Positions 10,834 through 21,225 of a stretch of 64,000 bases of DNA are shown in pieces (the stretch's first letter is position 1; each line of letters begins with the position of its first letter). Source of the stretch: Pelecanus crispus (Eukaryota > Chordata > Aves > Pelecaniformes > Pelecanidae); the NCBI RefSeq assembly GCF_030463565.1, contig NC_134651.1, positions 14,768,734-14,832,733 of the forward strand. The letters are read 5' to 3'. A model generated the notes under the pieces. That model made no database searches, was not told the origin of the DNA, and saw only the letters and a program-made list of their open reading frames with translations. The translations under genes were made by a program, and so were the position numbers.

Positions 10834-13800
10834 TCAAGGACAGAGCCATGGTGTCCTTCCTGCTGTAAAAAGCAGAAGAGGAAAACTCCAGGAATGCATG
10901 AAGGGTGTAAAGGCTACAGCTAGGAGCCTGCCTGGCTTTCACATGTGGAGAGCTTGCTCTCTTCCCAGCACTAATTTCTTTTATTCATTAACATATAACT
11001 TCTCCAGGCTAGGAAACAGGCGATGTGACAGGCCATGTCCTTTGAGAGGAGCCCAGCCTGGAAGAACACCCATGTCTATTATGTTCCAATATTTAGCTGA
11101 ATTCATAAATTAGCTCCCATCAGCATTCGTTGATCTACTCCTGTTCCTGGTGATTTCAGGGAAAGTTACAGATTCTTTTCAACCACAGAGCATGGTAGGC
11201 TGCAAAGAGGTAAATCAGGCTGACGGCTTATTTTGATCACATCTCTCTTCTCCAGAAATCACCATACTTATTCCTTCTCTTTTTTTGGGGGGCAGTTTAT
11301 TTCTCAAGCTGTTATTCAGAAATGGCTTTCAAACTCAAGCACTGAGTATATTCAGGCAGTTGTACACTGATGTACAGTAGTGCAACTGCAGGTGCCCATG
11401 GCATGTACAGCAGCACCAGCTGAAGAGCCCACCAGCCTGAGCATACTTACCGAGTGTACTTACACTGCTCTCACACCCTGCAGCCTCACTCCAGCGCTCC
11501 ACACAGTCACACTGCTGAGTTTCCACCTGCTGAGTGAGCTGGAAAGTTAACAGGCTGGAGGATTCGCTGTTTTCTCTGTAGCTTGCTTTTGCTTGGGAGA
11601 GCATGATTTCTATGCGTGCTGGACCAGCATGCCCTGGCCTCTCTGGGACTGCGTATCAGAACGACAAGCCAGTGCCTCTGAATTATTTAGTCCAACTCAC
11701 ATGAACTTGCATTTCTCTTCCTTTTTTGAACAGTCACCACAATGCTAGCCGCTCCACAAGTAAGCTGGTGAGACAGATGACACAGGCGATGAGGTTGCTC
11801 TAGGTGATTGTAACAAAATATGACAAGGCATTTATCCGGCTCCTTTCAGCAGCATTTTATTTCATTTTAATTCATTACTGTGTAGCAGAACACCTCTGGA
11901 GAGTTTATTTCAAGATGCTTTGGAGAGGGGCATGGGGCAGGCTGGGTGCAACAGAGAAACAGACTGGAGAAACCAGTTAAGCAGCACTTGCTTTCCGTGC
12001 CTCCTGGTGGGCTGGGTTTCACATTCTGCCTTCAGCGGGTTTTGATGCTGAATAGAGCCGTGTCCTGGGGAAAGAACAAGCGAGGACCTAGCTTTGTACT
12101 ACTGACCTGGTAACATATGTCTTGGTGGACTTATCAGTCCTTTGGTCACAACAGGCTGGTAGAATTCAGGACTGTTTGGTTCAGTTTCTAGAGTTTTCTT
12201 TAACTGATGGGCTCGTGCTTTTTCTGGAGACTTTCTGTAATGACTTCCCACCATCATTCCCTCCATTTCAGTTAGTACCAGAGATGATGTTGGTGCAACC
12301 AGTTCAAGTATTCAAGCAAGACAACATCTATATGTACCTATAGCAGTACAGGGGTTAAAGACAACACTTGCCAATCCCAGTTTTGCCACCAGCGGTTAAC
12401 AAAATAATGTAATAAATATAGCACTGTGTATATCAACAAAGACTACCCAGAAACATCAGTAAATAGAGGGAATCTTTGAGGAAAGGTAAATGAAGGTTGC
12501 AGCTTTGAGTTTTTTCTTGCTACAGCCCTTTTGCCTGTTACAGGGCATTAAGAAGTGTGGCGCTGGGAGTGCAGTAGACACTCTCTGGAGCCTAAGTATG
12601 AAAACCACCACTATAGGTGTTTTTGACTGTAATGGTGGCTGAACTCCACGACTGAAGTGGCTCCTCTGAGTCCTGTACCAATAATTAATAGTTGAGGAAG
12701 ATTTGGAGGATCGTCACAGGACAATCACAGCTTAATGAGCATGCACTGGACACCATGGGAGGCTGAGGGGAAACATGTCCTTCACTGATCCTTGTTCCTC
12801 ACTGCTCCAACTCTTCTGCATTAGTTTACATGGATGCAAAGAAGGCATAAGGCAAAATGAAGAGCCTCGCATGCACTGAGCACTTCCCTAAGTGAGTAGG
12901 GAGATACAGGAATCACTGGGCTTACCGCAGGCTTTCCCTGAGAGCTGTCTTTGCCAGGTAAGATCCAACCTCTCTTCCTGAAAGCTCCACAAATGGTATC
13001 TTGTCATAGAAGTGCAACCAGTTGCTGCAGCTACGGTGGTGTTGCAGAGATTGGGGGTCAGAGTGAGGGGAGAGTGTGTCCTCAACCACTCCAGCTCCCC
13101 CTCTGCTGCCCTTGCTGGGGTAGTCCTAAGACAGTCCTGGTCTCTGTCCCATGTCAGGGCAAGAGGCGGAAGAGCCCCAGCACCTCTCAGGGATAGTGGC
13201 TGCTGCATGACACTCATAACCTCTTAGACACAAGGGTGCCTTTATGATCTCCACTGGTCACGGAGTCTTTTTCTGGTCACTACACAAGTCACGGTGCTGG
13301 TGGGAAAGGTTAAACTTTGCAGTGCCCTCCCTGGAAGAAGGTTTTTCTCCTCTGTGCTGTTTCAGATCAGCCAAGCAGAGTTATCTCTTGATGTGGTAGT
13401 TGTGGGAAGCTGTCCCCTAGCTTGCCATCATCTGCAGATGCAGACCCGGCCTGTACCCTGCAACCACAAACAGCCAAAGCCTGCTCTGAGAGCACTGACT
13501 TCAGATAGGAGCAGACTTGCCCTGCAAGGGCTGCCAAAGGCCAGGAAGGGAAGCTGGCTGGTTTGCACAGAAGCACCTTTATTCCCTGATCAGCTGAAGC
13601 CCTCAGAAGTGTCTATTAACATACTGTGTGCGAGCCTTGGCACACAGGAGGAAGGGGAAGGACACAAGGTCGCTAGCCCTTCATGAAAAAAGCCCATTCC
13701 TTTCTTTACAAGTTCTGTTGTGAATTGGCTGAACAGATCATAAAACCCCTCTCCCTGTCCTGCCAATGTCATGATAGGGTGTAAAGCAATAGGGAGCCCT

Positions 13801-14860
13801 GGAGACAGAGCCGTTAATGAATGAAGTGTCTAACATCCTAAGCCAAAGCTATGATTTGTACCCACTGAAGTGGACAAAAGCAGCTCATCTCTCTCCTCTC
13901 CACCTCCCCAAAAGAAAGCTAAAACAAAAGGGTCAGAGGGGTTGAGAATCAGTGAGAAAAGTGGCTGTTTGGGCTCAATTTTCACTTTGCACTAGAACTT
14001 GCTTGACTTCAGAATCACGTATCATACCTTCTCTGTACCTAGCAAGACCTCAGTCATGTCTTCCACGTTGATATTCCCAACACACAAAAACTGAGAGGGA
14101 AAGCCAGTTTAAAGAGCCTGATGCCCCCAATACGCACCCACATCTCCCTGCTCAGCAAATCAGGCTGTCTGGAGACTGAATGTGAGCGTGTTCCTCTACC
14201 ACAGAAGGTCAGTAAGATAAAAATAACCCCCAAAAGCCTACATTCAGCTTGGAAGCACAGTGCTGAGCCAGGGACAATGATAATAGGAAAACACAATAGT
14301 TGCTCAGAGCAGCCCTAAAATAATAGATTATAAATGGGCAAAGGGGGAGGAGAAGGGATGGAGGACTATTTTATCACTATTCCAAAAGCATTCAGAGGAA
14401 ATAAATTGGGATCCATTTGACAGTTCTCAAAAGCCAAAATGTGCTAAATATAATACTGAATTTCTCTAAACACAAAACATTTCAGCAAGTCCCTTGGCTA
14501 ACAACTTTTTAATATCTGTGCTTTTTTGCCCCCCTCTCCTTGTTTAGCCTTTGCCCCATGATGGTTATTTGCCTTTCTGGAGAGCTTAATCAGGAGCTAT
14601 TAGAGACAGTCACTTTCTAAGCTGTATAATGTTAAAAGTCCATTAGCTCACCCCAAGCAAGGCTGGCAGGAGGGAGATGATGTACTTGCTGAAGTTGAAC
14701 AAGCTATTTGCATGCTGAATATTTCTAATTACTGAGCAATGCCAGCAGAATCTGAACATTATTGCACTCAGCTGCCCAGTGACCTTTCAAACATACTCAC
14801 TTTAATACAAAACAGAGTGGCAAAACGTATCCAGCACTGAACCTGCAAAAAGGTACAAAC
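10834..14860. other. Intergenic DNA between LTR copy 1 and a CR1 tail
   Basis: No exon or RNA gene was recognised. The 3' part (about 14.4-14.8 kb) is AT-rich, repeat-free and dense in homeobox motifs; it is listed separately. The rest appears ordinary. Confidence 0.55.
14560..14770. promoter_or_regulatory. Candidate regulatory element with POU octamer and homeodomain sites
   Basis: A perfect octamer ATTTGCAT (14706-14713) lies 12 bp from TAATTA (14726-14731). Further TAAT cores occur upstream, for example in cttaatcagg. The block is low in repeats and lies between the CR1 tail at 14861 and the downstream flank of MB21D2. Function is inferred from motif density only. Confidence 0.3.
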
Positions 14861-14993
14861 GGAGTTCAAGGAATGTTTGGACGATGCTCTTAGTCATATG
14901 GTTTAGTTTTAGGTAGTCCCACGAGGAGCAGGGATTTGGACATGATGATCCTTATGGGTCCCTTCCGGCTCAAGATATTCTATGATTCGATGA
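14861..14993 (+). mobile_element. CR1 LINE 3' end, short fragment
   Basis: The plus strand runs from ggagttcaaggaatgtttgg through gatgatccttatgggtccc to the terminal tattctatgattcgatga. This is the order of motifs in CR1 3' tails. Only the last about 130 bp survive, with scattered substitutions such as tccggctcaag in place of the usual pattern, which suggests an older copy than the one at 9405. Confidence 0.85.
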
Positions 14994-17900
14994 CATTTTA
15001 AAGCAATTCTAGGCACCAACTATGCACACCATTAAAAAAAAAAATTCCAGAAATATTTATTAGCAAAATCTATCTTCCCCTTGCCTTCTGCCATATTCAC
15101 TTGCATTATGCATGGTTGCTTGCATTATGCATGGATTAATAAAATATGACAGACGTCTGCTTACTTTTGGTCTGATCACAATCAGCTTATCCAGCAAAGC
15201 GCACACACTTCGTTTCAAGCACGTTTTCAAGTCCCAATGGACTTCAATGGGATTTGGGCCCTGTCCTGTGACCCTCCAGCCCCAGCCACCACCTTCTGGA
15301 CACTTTTGGTCCAATTACCCAGCTGGCCTCTGCATTCAGACGGCAAGCTGATTGGCAAGACACTTAAATAAACTTTCTTTACAGAAACGTTTTCAGAGGC
15401 TGCAGCTGAGCGGAGCTGGGTCTAAGCACCAGTCACAGCCTCTGGAGAGCAGAGCAATGCGACCTTCAGGAATCTCTGGCCTTCTAAGGCTTTTAAGTAG
15501 TCATTTTTCCCTGTAACCCCAGATTTACCATAAAATTTAACCAGCTGATGGGAGACCACTAGCTACTGGTGGATGCTTGACACCAGGACAGCATCTTGCG
15601 TGAAGCCAGCCACCCTATACTTGTTTTAGAGTGCAGTACCCACAGAGAGAGTTTGGAGATCATTTCATATGGCCCACAACACTGGCCAACAGAAGTTGAG
15701 CTGAGGGCACATCTCACGTCAAGAGTGACTGCTGTCATTCAGTGCCTGTTTCAGTCACTGACCTGTCAATTTGTAGCAGACACAAGCCTATCTCACAGTG
15801 TGCTATCACCCTCCATGAGGAGGCCAAGAAGTGGAAGGGCACAGAGCTCTGATGTCCCTTTCAAGCCCAGAACCACCATAGCTGCCAAAGCAAGGTTGCT
15901 CTCCACTGGAACAAGGCAATCAAGGAAAGTCCAAGAATTCTGATCAAAATTAGAGCTATTTTTCCCAGTGACAGAAGAACAACAGAAAAGACAGATCATT
16001 AAAACCCAGCTCTTTCAACAGTTTTTGGGGACTGGCTTCTGTTCTAGGCAGTGGATAGTTAAACTCCTCACAGTATTTTGCTGAACCTCCTGCAAAGAAT
16101 GACTCTGATGCTCAGTTGTAGTTCTCTGGTTACAGCACCAACATTTCTCCCAGCTAGAGTACTGGAAAATGTGGATAAACTGATTTATCACAGCCAGCCA
16201 GAAGTGACTGAGGCATCACATAACATGCTTGAAGGAGCAGAGACTGCAGGCTTTCACAAAGCTCTTGTGCTATTTCTTGTTCCCTTCTGCTCCAATTTGA
16301 GTACTCTCCCCAGCATAGTACAGAGTAGCCCCCCACTGGCTGGTGTTTCTGTCAGTTCTGCAGCAGCTCAGATGTCCCCCTGAAGAAGTGACAGATTCTT
16401 CAGGGTCTTCCAGAGGAAGTGACAACTGGAACCCATCAAATTAGCTGCTCCTCCCATTGTGCTACTGGCCACAAGCCCTATGGAAAGAGCAAAGGCAAAA
16501 GCTTGTCCCAAGAGTAGGACCACAGCCAGGACGCCCAAGGAGGTCCACACTGAAAAATGGAAGTGGAGACTCTGAAGGGCACTTCTTCTTCCTCCCCACC
16601 TTTCTGATGCCTCAAGGCCAGACCCTTTTGGCTGGGATTCTACTCCCTTTTAGCAGTGTAGGAGACAGTAATATGCAGACACATAAATGAGACCTGCTAA
16701 ATTCTTACACATGCAGCCAGCCCCCCACTAATTGTCCCAGTCCTTTGGCAACATCACCTGCCAACAGGGAGAAGCCAACAGGAAGATAGCTAATGGGCAA
16801 AAGCAAAATAAATCTTTCTTACCTCCTATAGCAGTGGGTGCAGAACTGAATCTCCCATTGAGACATGGACTCACAGCACTGACTTGGTATCCTCTTGACA
16901 TCAGTAGGGAAGATGACTACATTGCTATTTTAAAGCAAATCCCCTCTCACTCCAATGTTTGTCAGATTGGCCAAGTCTTGAGCCCCGTAGGGTTGGGTGT
17001 TCTAAAATGCTTGTGTGAAGGACTTTCAAGAACTCCCCAACAGGAAAAGCACTGCAGTCCCCTTGAAACTTGCAGGGCGTAGTGAAGAATAGGTCGTTGG
17101 TATCTAAACCCACTCACTACTTTGAAATCCCGCAGAGACCTATGCATTTTGCAAGTTTGTCCCAGCATATACTCAAAGGCAAGAGGGGACAGTAGGAGAG
17201 GGAGAAAATAGAGCCTTTGATATTCTTTGAAATACAAAGCACACATCGGCTCTCTGGGCTGGCAACCTGCTTCATTAAGTTGAGCTATCATATGTGGAAA
17301 GGAGCAAATACTAGACTGAGATTCAAAACCTACTGGAGATTAGGACTTTGCCTCCCTGGAAGACAGACGGTCCACGCAGAGGATAAACGTTCTCAGACCT
17401 ACCTGGGAAATTGCCTTCCAGTCCAGTAAAAAGCCAAGCCTCCTCTCCCCCACAAAAAAACCCCCAACATACACATTTTCCTCATAATGCAGGAAGAACA
17501 AGATGGATACTTTTCAAAATGTTTTTTAATTAAAACCAAAAAAAGGAGCACACACCAGAGCTTGACATGGGCTAGTGAAACTGCTGGTCATTGGGACGTT
17601 GAACTGGCATGAGGAAGGCTGTGTTTCTGCGTAACTCAGGAGCACCCGCACGGACACTGGGACTCCCGGGAAAGTACTCTGCCTGCCAGGCTACTGCTGC
17701 TTTGTGCTGAGCAGATCTCTCTCATGTGGTGATGGGAAACTTCATCCTGGAGCCCAGACTCTTTTTCCAACAGACAGACAGAAGTCCCGGAGACTGGGGA
17801 AAAGACCATTTCAATGAATCTGCATTTTCCAAGCATTTCTGGAGAGGATTCTCAGTCAGTTCTCCTGCCTCCCCCGGCAGGTTACACAGGTTTAAATGGA

Positions 17901-19189
17901 GACTCATCTTTGGCAATAGCCACACTGGTAGGACCCAGCTCTCCTTCTGCTGAAGTCAATACATGTCCTTTCCCTGGACCATAACCGCAGCTGCACCGGG
18001 GCTCACGATCACTAGCCAATTGTGCTTTAAAGTTAAATCCTCATCCACTCCATCTAGCCAGCAACTTCTGAGAGCTTCTTCAGGCTCATGTAAGTGTGTA
18101 CCAGTAAATTTAGGTAAATGTGAACATCTTGGCTACAGCAATGCGGTGAAGTTTTCAAATATGCCCAAGAGATGGCGAAGGCAAAGCTTTGTTTTAAGAC
18201 ATGACTTGGGCTGTAAATCAGGTATCGAAACCTCCCTGCCACCTAATAAAGCAGTTTCCAAAGCTGCTGGTGTGTTGCTCCACCAGCCTGGTTTCTTTAC
18301 CAGAAAGGCTGGGCTAAAAAAGTGACACATTTTTCATATACAATTTTTATCTGTTAGAATTTACTAGATATGCGCCTCATTTGTCTGTCAAATATTTTCA
18401 AAATACTTCAACCTGCTCTAATAATCACATTTTAAAACATGCATCAAGTTTGGATCAGAACAGCTTCTCTGGGATAATCAGTAAGCCCAAATTGCTGATT
18501 TAAGGCCTAAATATCAGTCACTGGCCAGCCAGCCACAAAAAGTTACTCTATCCTTGAACTCTTGGAATTATTTTTGGCTCAGACTAACCCTTGTTACCAT
18601 ACATCTTATCCTACACACAAAAGGAAAGCGTATGTGTTTTTCAAGGCTACTGTTGCACCACAAGTTTACATACAAACACAAGTTCTGCAAACATGAGACC
18701 AAAATAAGATCTCATATGTCCCAGGGTAAGTCAGAAAGTCCACAGGAGTCAAGGGAATGGTAACTGCCATAAAGGATCAGGCCTAATACATGCATTACAG
18801 AAGCAAGGTAGCTCCTTTGCTCAAGGTCTCACTGATTCACTTTGCACATACCACTGCTTTAGCATTACATCCTTATCTAATGGTAAACCTGTTTCAACAA
18901 CATGCAATACATATTAATGCAATATGCACTGCAACACACAATACGCATCCGAAGAAATATGCCAATGCAAAAATCTGACTTCTCACACATAGCAGGGCTA
19001 ACAATGAAGAGCCTTTTACAAAAGACAATCAAGAAATCACCTGAAATGCACGAGACCCGAGGGGCCTCAAGCAATCTGCAATACTGAGACCTAATAACAG
19101 ATGCTAATTCATGAAAGAAACACAAACAGTGGGACTGAGGTAATGGCAGAGATTTCATTAGTGCAATTAACATTTATAATGGTATGTTC
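14994..19189. other. Region between a CR1 tail and the putative MB21D2 3' UTR
   Basis: No coding exon was recognised. A 19-bp tandem duplication lies at 15100-15134. The upper part, above about 17.5 kb, could still be MB21D2 3' UTR if the transcript has a long tail, but nothing in the sequence settles this. Confidence 0.5.
15100..15134 (+). repeat. 19-bp-period tandem duplication of cttgcattatgcatgg
   Basis: Two identical 16-bp cores lie at 15100-15115 and 15119-15134, separated by ttg. Each carries gcattatgcat, which resembles a dimeric POU-type site. Confidence 0.9.
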
Positions 19190-19195
19190 TTTAAT
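19190..19195 (-). terminator. MB21D2: Candidate second poly(A) signal (ATTAAA)
   Basis: The common variant ATTAAA lies about 740 nt past the stop on the minus strand. A GU-rich stretch containing tgtttgtgtttctttc follows some 60-80 nt later, which is somewhat far for a downstream element. This is a suggestion only. Confidence 0.25.
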
Positions 19196-19935
19196 AGAAT
19201 TTAAATAAGGCTTTGAATAATTACACACACTAAAACTAACATTCCATAACCTTATTCCGCATGGAAAAGCAGCAGAAACAACCCTCTGGACTGTACAAGG
19301 TCCAATTATGAACAATTACATTCAAAAAGCAGATCAAAACAGAAACAACTCTTTCCCCCAAAAGCTGCACCATCATCTTTGAAGTCAACTTTCTCCCCTA
19401 GTGTGAGAAGTGTGAAGAACAGATGAACTGGGCTTCAGCCCAGTAGATTTGGCCTCGTCAAATTACCAGTACTGCCTTCCGACCCAGAGTCTCTCCTCTT
19501 TTCTTTAGGGTGATGGAAGCTCATGGAAAAAGAAGTGAATTTCTGAAGCAACAGAAGGTGAGTTCTCCCTTCCCCAGGCCCAACAATGTACATAAATTAT
19601 GGAAGCTTGAAAAAAAAAATCTACATTATGCTGTGGCATGTGTGTTTACAGTGCATGTTCTGCTTTAGAAACTACTCACAGACAGTGGGGCTGGGTGGGC
19701 GAAAAAAATCAAAGCAGCATATGAAATAGTAATATACTGTTTCAAAATCTGCACCGTCCTGCAGAACCAGGAATTATAATTTATTCAGATTGTTCTCAAC
19801 AGATCCAATCTACGCTGGATATGTAAAAACCAAGAGACTAAGTCATCAAGGAAAACCAAACAAAAAACCTGCACACTGCAAGAGTTTTTAAAAATGAAAC
19901 AAAAGAAAAAAATCCCAAGAAACATTGACAAAAGC
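19196..19935 (-). other. MB21D2: Putative MB21D2 3' UTR, proximal part
   Basis: This is the AT-rich sequence immediately after the TGA stop on the minus strand. It carries two candidate poly(A) signals, AATAAA at 19780-19785 and ATTAAA at 19190-19195. The true end is unknown. I recall a 3' UTR of kilobase scale in mammals, so the transcript may run past both signals. Confidence 0.5.
19780..19785 (-). terminator. MB21D2: Candidate proximal poly(A) signal (AATAAA)
   Basis: The canonical AATAAA hexamer, read on the minus strand, lies about 150 nt past the stop codon. The downstream sequence is only modestly GU-rich. It would give a very short 3' UTR, so it could be a minor alternative site. Confidence 0.35.
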
Positions 19936-21200
19936 TCAGAAAAATTTATCATCAATTCTGAAGTGGGGCCTTGTGACATCATCTGGGTTAATGAAGACAG
20001 AGATGGACTTCCCAGGGTTCTCAGTCACTAGCTGTTGCAACTTTTTGGCTAATCGGTCATCAGGCTGGTTGGTGTCCCCTCCATCTGACTGCGGGGAGGG
20101 GATGCTGGTGGTGCTGCCCCGCCGTTGGAGCTCTAGTGTTAGCCGGTTGGCTGCTTTGACATGTTCGATGGCAGTTCGAAGGTGTTCGGCAGGGTCTGAG
20201 CGGACTGAGGACAGCTTCCGCGCATGCAGCATGACAGTTTCTTCAGAGAGATGCTCCAGCATGTTGCACTGGGGGATGAAATAGTTAGGGCACATCTTGT
20301 TGACCAAGCAGTGCTGGAGATCATCAATGAGACCCAGGAGGAAATGGGCTGCGTAATCCTCCTGGGCCAAGTAGCTGGCTGGTAGCCTGTCGCAAGCCCA
20401 CAGCATCATGCTCCGCAAGTGATACGGACTAATGGCTTTGGGGCGGGACAGCAATTTGATGATGATAGCTTTGCAGGCCTGATAGGCTTGCATGAGGCTG
20501 CTGGAGATGCACTTTTTCAGCTGCACTTCACTTCTGGCAAATGACAGCCTCCATTCATTGTCCTTCTTCCCCTTGTAGGAACATGCAGGCACTAAGTAAA
20601 ACCCACTGATGACTTCCTCCTCTGTGATCTTCCCATCCCAGAAGTGGTTCTCCATCAGCCAGCTCTGGGCCACAGCTGGCCAACCTTTGAAGGACACCAC
20701 AGGGACAATGTCGTACAGCATGCGGCTGCTGCCCACTCCCAAAATGATGGATATGATAGTCCCATTCTTTTCTACCTTCTCCACCTTTGGCATCCCTCGC
20801 TGAGGCTTTTTCTGGATCTCGGAGAGGACAATGCTAATGGAGTCATAGAACCAGTCTGCAACTTTTGTCGGAGAGAAGAAATAATTGGTAGATCCATTGA
20901 TATGGTCCACAATCGTGCAGCAGTCCTTCCATTTGCTGATAGTTCCTTCATCAAACAGACGCAGGCTCAGCCAGGAGTGGCACAAAGCCGAGTGGCGCAT
21001 GTCCAGTGTCACTGGTTGGTTGCGGTCATGCAGCTTCAGTGCGGGCACAAGCAGGGTGAAGTCCATGTCATAGTCTGTGCCTCGTGCATAAACATTCAGC
21101 TCATCGAGATCAATGTCCACCACGCCTTCCCGCACACCGCCTGAAAGCAGCAGGTACTCGTTGGCTACAGGGAGCTTCTGGTCAAGTTTCTGAACCATGC
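19936..21200 (-). CDS. MB21D2: MB21D2 terminal coding exon (Mab-21 domain protein 2, C-terminal 420 residues)
   Basis: This exon encodes most of MB21D2, a cytosolic Mab-21/cGAS-like nucleotidyltransferase-fold protein whose substrate is not established. The frame is open from the split Gly codon at 21199-21200 to a TGA at 19936-19938, giving 420 residues from an internal Met at 21198. As I recall, human MB21D2 has 491 residues in two coding exons, so about 71 N-terminal residues are missing here. Counting from the internal Met, Ser-Gly-Gly is at 19-21, an Asp-Tyr-Asp-Met-Asp stretch at 42-46, and a third acidic candidate, Asp163, in a Tyr-Asp-Ile context. The Mab-21 core (NEWRLSF, 214-220) is followed by the helical C-terminal lobe. 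A Ser/Thr/Pro-rich low-complexity linker (361-381) includes an Arg-Arg-Gly-Ser site. The cGAS zinc-ribbon cysteines are not evident. No frameshift or internal stop is present. The match to the mammalian protein, from memory, is nearly complete, so the identification is very secure. Confidence 0.97.
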
Positions 21201-21225
21201 CTGCAAAAGAAAGAAAGGGAAGTCA
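21201..21225 (-). promoter_or_regulatory. MB21D2: Splice acceptor of MB21D2 intron 1
   Basis: Read on the minus strand, the bases just before the exon are ttctttcttttgcag, a strong polypyrimidine tract ending in AG at 21201-21202. The exon then begins GC-ATG, so the intron is phase 1: one base of a Gly codon comes from the upstream exon and GC from this one. A TGAC branch-point candidate has its A at 21223, 23 nt from the exon, which is a normal distance. This site is why I start the exon at 21200 and not at the internal ATG. Confidence 0.93.

Noticed and set aside
20644..21144. 166-codon plus-strand frame opposite the MB21D2 exon
   Set aside because: It is the antisense shadow of a highly conserved coding exon.
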